Part shown: positions 5,037 to 8,640 of the stretch, in pieces
How positions within the stretch are numbered: position 1 is the stretch's first letter
How the letters are laid out: the number at the start of each line of letters is the position of its first letter
Assembly (NCBI GenBank): GCA_902834965.1
Contig: CADFKY010000037.1
Span: forward strand, 1 to 8,640
Direction: 5' to 3'
DNA length: 8,640 bases
DNA from: Veillonellaceae bacterium
GTDB lineage: Bacteria; Bacillota_C; Negativicutes; Veillonellales; Veillonellaceae
The notes under the pieces: model-generated
The model's database searches: none
What the model was told of the DNA's origin: nothing
What the model saw: only the letters and a program-made list of their open reading frames with translations
Program-made: the position numbers and the translations under genes

Positions 5037-8000
5037 ATGAGCTTGTTGTCTCAAAAGTTTAAGTTTCTTCGCAAGAAGAACGTATCTCCAAGCGGCCATC
5101 AAATAACTGAAGATGGCGGTCGCGAGTGGGAAAATTTTTATCGTGACCGTTGGTCTTACGATAAAGTTGTCCGCACAACGCATGGCGTAAACTGTACTGG
5201 TTCTTGTAGCTGGAATATCTACGTTAAGAATGGTGTTGTAGCGTGGGAAAATCAGGCTACTGATTACCCTGAAACACCAGATGATATGCCGGATTACGAA
5301 CCACGTGGGTGCCCTCGTGGTGCAACATTCTCTTGGTATCTCTATAGCCCATTGCGCGTAAAATATCCATATGTACGCGGCGAATTGGCTGAGCTTTGGA
5401 GAGAAGCTAAAAAGAATGCTAAGAACCCAATCGAAGCTTGGAAATCTATCGTAGAAGATCCTGAAAAAGCGAAAAAATACAAATCTGCCCGTGGTATGGG
5501 TGGCTTTGTGCGCTCCACATGGGATGAAGCAACAGAAATCACTGCAGCATCCTTACTATATACAGCAAAAACTTACGGCCCTGACCGCAACGCAGGATTC
5601 TCGGTAATTCCTGCGATGTCCATGTTGTCCTATGCAGCAGGGGCTCGTTTCCTTAACTTGATGGGTGGTACACCATTATCCTTCTATGACTGGTATGCCG
5701 ATTTGCCACCTTCCAGCCCTCAAGTTTGGGGTGAACAAACTGATACACCTGAATCTGGTGACTGGTATAATGCTGGTTACATCATGACTTGGGGTTCTAA
5801 CGTACCGTTAACTCGTACGCCAGATGCTCACTTCTTGACAGAGGTTCGCTATAAAGGTACTAAGGTAGTATCCGTGTCTCCTGACTATGCGGAATCTACC
5901 ACATCTTCCGATGCATGGCTCAATGTAAAAGCTGGCACCGATGCGGCGCTTGCTATGTCTATGGGTCACGTTATTTTAAAAGAATATTACATCGACAAAG
6001 AAACTCCATACTTTAAAGAGTATGCAAAAGAGTTCACAGATATGCCATTCCTTGTACGCGTTGAAGACATCAACGGCACGGTTCAACCAGGTCGTTTCTT
6101 GAATGCTAAGGACTTAGGTCGCCAAGAGGAAGGCGCTGACTTCCAAATGGTATTGATTGATGAATTAACAAATGAAATCGTTGTTCCTAATGGTACAATG
6201 GGCGAACGTCACACACATCCTGAAAAATGGAATTTACGTCTTGAAAATCGTGATACAGGGGCTAAAATCGATCCTCGTTTATCCGTATTTGATCAACGTG
6301 AAGATGTGACGATTGTTAAATTGCCGTACTTTGGTGATGAAGAACACGAAGGCATTATTGAACGTGCTATTCCAACTATTACAGTACAAACTGTTGATGG
6401 TCCTGTGAAAGTGACTACTGTATACGATCTCATTCTTGCTAACTATGGTATTGACCGCGGTATCGGTGGTGAGGTGGCGACAGCTTACACTGACGACACT
6501 CCATACACACCTACATGGCAAGAAAAAATCACTGGCGTAAAAGCAGACATTGCTATTGCTACAGCACGTGAATTTGCAGATAATGCAGAAAAAACGAAAG
6601 GTCGTTCCATGATTATCATGGGCGGTGGTATCAATCACTGGTATCATGCCGATGTTATTTACCGTACTATTTTGAATCTTATCATGTTCTGTGGTACAGA
6701 AGGTGTTAACGGTGGTGGCTGGGCCCACTACGTAGGTCAAGAAAAACTTCGTCCTGTTGAAGGTTGGGGTGGTATCATGACTGCCAATGACTGGAGTAAG
6801 GCTCCTCGTTTGCAAAATGGTACATCTTGGTTCTACTTTGCTACAGAACAATATCGTTCTGACTGCATCGACTTGGCAGACCGCGTATCTAAATTGGCTA
6901 AACCTCGCTATCGTCATCCTGGGGATTACAATGTATTAGCAGCTCGTTTAGGCTGGTTGCCATCTTATCCTACTTTCAATAAAGGTAGCCAAGAATTGAT
7001 TAATGATGCTCGTGCAGCCGGTGCTAGTACAGAAGCAGAAATCAACCAATATGTAGCACAAGCCTTGAAAAATAAAGATTTACAATTCTGCGTAGAGGAT
7101 CCAGCAGCTAAAGAAAACCATCCACGCAACTTGTTTGTATGGCGTGCGAACCTTATCGGTTCCTCTTCTAAAGGTCACGAATACTTCTTGAAACATTTAT
7201 TAGGCACAAAAAATGCCGTATTGGAAGATGATGATGCTCCTACGCGTCCAGAAGAAATTAAATGGCGCGAAGCAGATGGTGCGGGTAAGCTTGATCTCTT
7301 AATTGATATCGACTTCCGTATGGCGTCTACAGGTTTATATTCTGATATCGTGTTCCCAGCAGCTACATGGTATGAAAAAGAAGACTTGTCTTCTACAGAT
7401 ATGCATCCATATGTACATGTATTCCAAGCAGCTGTTGATTGCGCATGGGAAACTAAATCCGACTGGGATACATTCCGTACCCTTGCAGAAACAGTATCTC
7501 GCGTAGCAAAAGAATCTGGCTTTACAGAATATGAAGATATTGTAGCTACTCCACTTGGCCATGATAGCCCAGGCGAAGTAGCGCAACCAGAAGGTAAAGT
7601 TCTTGATTGGAGTAAAGGCGAATGTGAACCAATCCCTGGTAAAACAATGCCGAACCTCGTTCATGTAAAACGCGATTACAGTCAGATCTTTGAAAAATAC
7701 ATTGCTTTAGGACCTAATATCGAAAATAAAATGGGTGCTCACGGTTTGGCGTGGGATGTATCTGACGAATATCAAACATTGTATGCTCAAAATGGTACGA
7801 TTGATAATCCAGACTTCATTTCTCATGGCCGTCCAAGCATTTACGAATGTAAGGAAGCTTGTAATGTTGTATTAACATTATCTTCTTGTACAAATGGTAA
7901 ATTGGCTGTTCGCTCTTGGAAAGCTATGGAAGAAAAAACAGGTCTTTCTGGTCTTGAAAAGAACGCAAAAGGTCGTGAACAAGAAAAAATTACCTTCGAT

Positions 8001-8640
8001 GACATGGTTCGTCAACCACGCTTTATCATTAGCTCTGTAACAAGTACTGGTAAGAATGATAAAAACCGTCGTTATTCTCCATTTACAACATCTACAGAAG
8101 ATAAGGTACCATTCCGTACTGTAACAGGTCGTCAATCGTTCTATTGTGATCATGAAATGATGCGCGACTATGGCGAAGCTATGGCATTGTACAAACCTGT
8201 ATTGTCATATAAACCAGTACAAGGTGATTATAAACAAGAAGGTATTCCAGAAATTACATTGAAATACTTAACACCACATAATAAGTGGTCTACTCATAGT
8301 ATGTACTTCGATAGCCAACAAATGTTGACATTGTTCCGTGGTGGTCAAACTATTTGGCTCAACGAAGATGATGCAGCAGAAATTGGCGTTAAAGATAATG
8401 ACTGGGTAGAAGCTTTCAATAAAAATGGTGTAGTTGCAGCTCGTGCAGTTGTATCTCCACGTATTCCTCGTGGCATTTCTTATATGCATCACTCCCAAGA
8501 CCGTCACATCAACGTTCCTGGTACGCAAGTTAAGAAAGATCGTCGCGGTGGTACACACAATGCGCCAACTCATATTCACATGAAGCCGACACACATGATC
8601 GGCGGTTATGGTCAATTGAGCTATGGCTTTAACTACTATG
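5037..8640 (+). CDS. narG: Respiratory nitrate reductase alpha subunit NarG, 3' end outside window
   Basis: Catalytic molybdenum subunit that reduces nitrate to nitrite on the cytoplasmic side of the membrane, fed by quinol through NarI and NarH. ATG 5037 follows AAGGAGG (5023-5029) by 7 nt. The visible 1201 codons stop within the SYGFNYY region, so about 35 C-terminal residues are missing relative to E. coli NarG (1247 aa). The FS0 [4Fe-4S] ligands are all present at E. coli positions: His49, Cys53, Cys57 (HGVNCTGSC) and Cys92 (RGCPRG). DWYADLPP supplies Asp222, the Mo ligand. GGGWAHYVGQEKLRP (559-573) and LPSYP/ENHPRNLF-type blocks align throughout, and the molybdopterin dinucleotide-binding domain lies near 1100-1200. 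The N-terminus MSLLSQKFKFLRKK has no twin-arginine motif, as expected for a cytoplasm-facing enzyme. No frameshift is seen. narH, narJ and narI are expected downstream. Confidence 0.97.
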   Translation, partial: MSLLSQKFKFLRKKNVSPSGHQITEDGGREWENFYRDRWSYDKVVRTTHGVNCTGSCSWNIYVKNGVVAWENQATDYPETPDDMPDYEPRGCPRGATFSWYLYSPLRVKYPYVRGELAELWREAKKNAKNPIEAWKSIVEDPEKAKKYKSARGMGGFVRSTWDEATEITAASLLYTAKTYGPDRNAGFSVIPAMSMLSYAAGARFLNLMGGTPLSFYDWYADLPPSSPQVWGEQTDTPESGDWYNAGYIMTWGSNVPLTRTPDAHFLTEVRYKGTKVVSVSPDYAESTTSSDAWLNVKAGTDAALAMSMGHVILKEYYIDKETPYFKEYAKEFTDMPFLVRVEDINGTVQPGRFLNAKDLGRQEEGADFQMVLIDELTNEIVVPNGTMGERHTHPEKWNLRLENRDTGAKIDPRLSVFDQREDVTIVKLPYFGDEEHEGIIERAIPTITVQTVDGPVKVTTVYDLILANYGIDRGIGGEVATAYTDDTPYTPTWQEKITGVKADIAIATAREFADNAEKTKGRSMIIMGGGINHWYHADVIYRTILNLIMFCGTEGVNGGGWAHYVGQEKLRPVEGWGGIMTANDWSKAPRLQNGTSWFYFATEQYRSDCIDLADRVSKLAKPRYRHPGDYNVLAARLGWLPSYPTFNKGSQELINDARAAGASTEAEINQYVAQALKNKDLQFCVEDPAAKENHPRNLFVWRANLIGSSSKGHEYFLKHLLGTKNAVLEDDDAPTRPEEIKWREADGAGKLDLLIDIDFRMASTGLYSDIVFPAATWYEKEDLSSTDMHPYVHVFQAAVDCAWETKSDWDTFRTLAETVSRVAKESGFTEYEDIVATPLGHDSPGEVAQPEGKVLDWSKGECEPIPGKTMPNLVHVKRDYSQIFEKYIALGPNIENKMGAHGLAWDVSDEYQTLYAQNGTIDNPDFISHGRPSIYECKEACNVVLTLSSCTNGKLAVRSWKAMEEKTGLSGLEKNAKGREQEKITFDDMVRQPRFIISSVTSTGKNDKNRRYSPFTTSTEDKVPFRTVTGRQSFYCDHEMMRDYGEAMALYKPVLSYKPVQGDYKQEGIPEITLKYLTPHNKWSTHSMYFDSQQMLTLFRGGQTIWLNEDDAAEIGVKDNDWVEAFNKNGVVAARAVVSPRIPRGISYMHHSQDRHINVPGTQVKKDRRGGTHNAPTHIHMKPTHMIGGYGQLSYGFNYY

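Noticed and set aside
5037..5090. Twin-arginine export signal at the NarG N-terminus
   Set aside because: The segment has scattered lysines and one arginine but no RR motif or hydrophobic stretch, which fits a cytoplasm-facing NarG.
6279..6917. Open frame of 212 codons on the minus strand
   Set aside because: It lies wholly inside narG, is rich in Cys and Thr as antisense frames often are, and matches no family I know. It is a shadow of narG, as are the other minus-strand frames between 5342 and 8615.
1..8640. CRISPR array, tRNA, rRNA, prophage or insertion-sequence genes
   Set aside because: I saw no regularly spaced direct repeats, no tRNA-like cloverleaf and no transposase or phage protein on either strand.

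Overview
The window looks like a piece of a Negativicutes chromosome, most likely Veillonella or a close relative. This is inferred from the protein sequences, the moderately AT-rich coding style, Firmicutes-type AGGAGG ribosome binding sites and the pairing of a coproporphyrin-type heme branch with a nitrate reductase locus. It was not checked by any database search.

Left part (1-2017): the 3' two-thirds of a coproporphyrinogen oxidase gene (cgoX/hemY) is followed, after a 220-bp gap with its own promoter elements, by a complete hemQ/chdC for coproheme decarboxylase. These are the late steps of the coproporphyrin-dependent heme pathway of Gram-positive bacteria. hemQ ends in a strong hairpin terminator that works in both directions.

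Middle (1989-2578): about 590 bp without a protein gene but dense in structure. On the minus strand there is a near-consensus SigA promoter (TTGACG, 17 bp, TATAAT), then a segment that folds on itself, then the shared terminator at the hemQ end. This is a good candidate for an undescribed small RNA of roughly 240 nt. Next to it lie a second terminator with the same GGACTGC/GCAGTCC core, a perfect 17-bp hairpin, a 93-nt nested hairpin that probably terminates narK, 14-bp inverted repeats flanking that hairpin, and a hairpin across the narK stop codon.

Right part (2579-8640): narK (nitrate/nitrite porter, minus strand) is divergent from a Crp/Fnr-family regulator gene, which is followed on the plus strand by narG (catalytic subunit of the respiratory nitrate reductase, running off the window about 35 codons short of its expected end). 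The narK-regulator gap holds two copies of one operator, TGTGATGTAA-R-ACA, facing opposite ways. Each is centred 41.5 bp from the expected transcription start of the gene it faces, the class II activation geometry of this family. The regulator's recognition helix has the RExxxR pattern of Crp, which reads TGTGA, so the simplest model is that it activates both itself and narK. A terminator sits in the short gap between the regulator gene and narG, leaving almost no room for a separate narG promoter after it, so narG is probably expressed by read-through or controlled antitermination.

Working together: NarK imports nitrate (and may export nitrite), NarG with the off-window NarH, NarJ and NarI reduces it, and NarI needs heme b, which the cgoX-hemQ branch would help supply.
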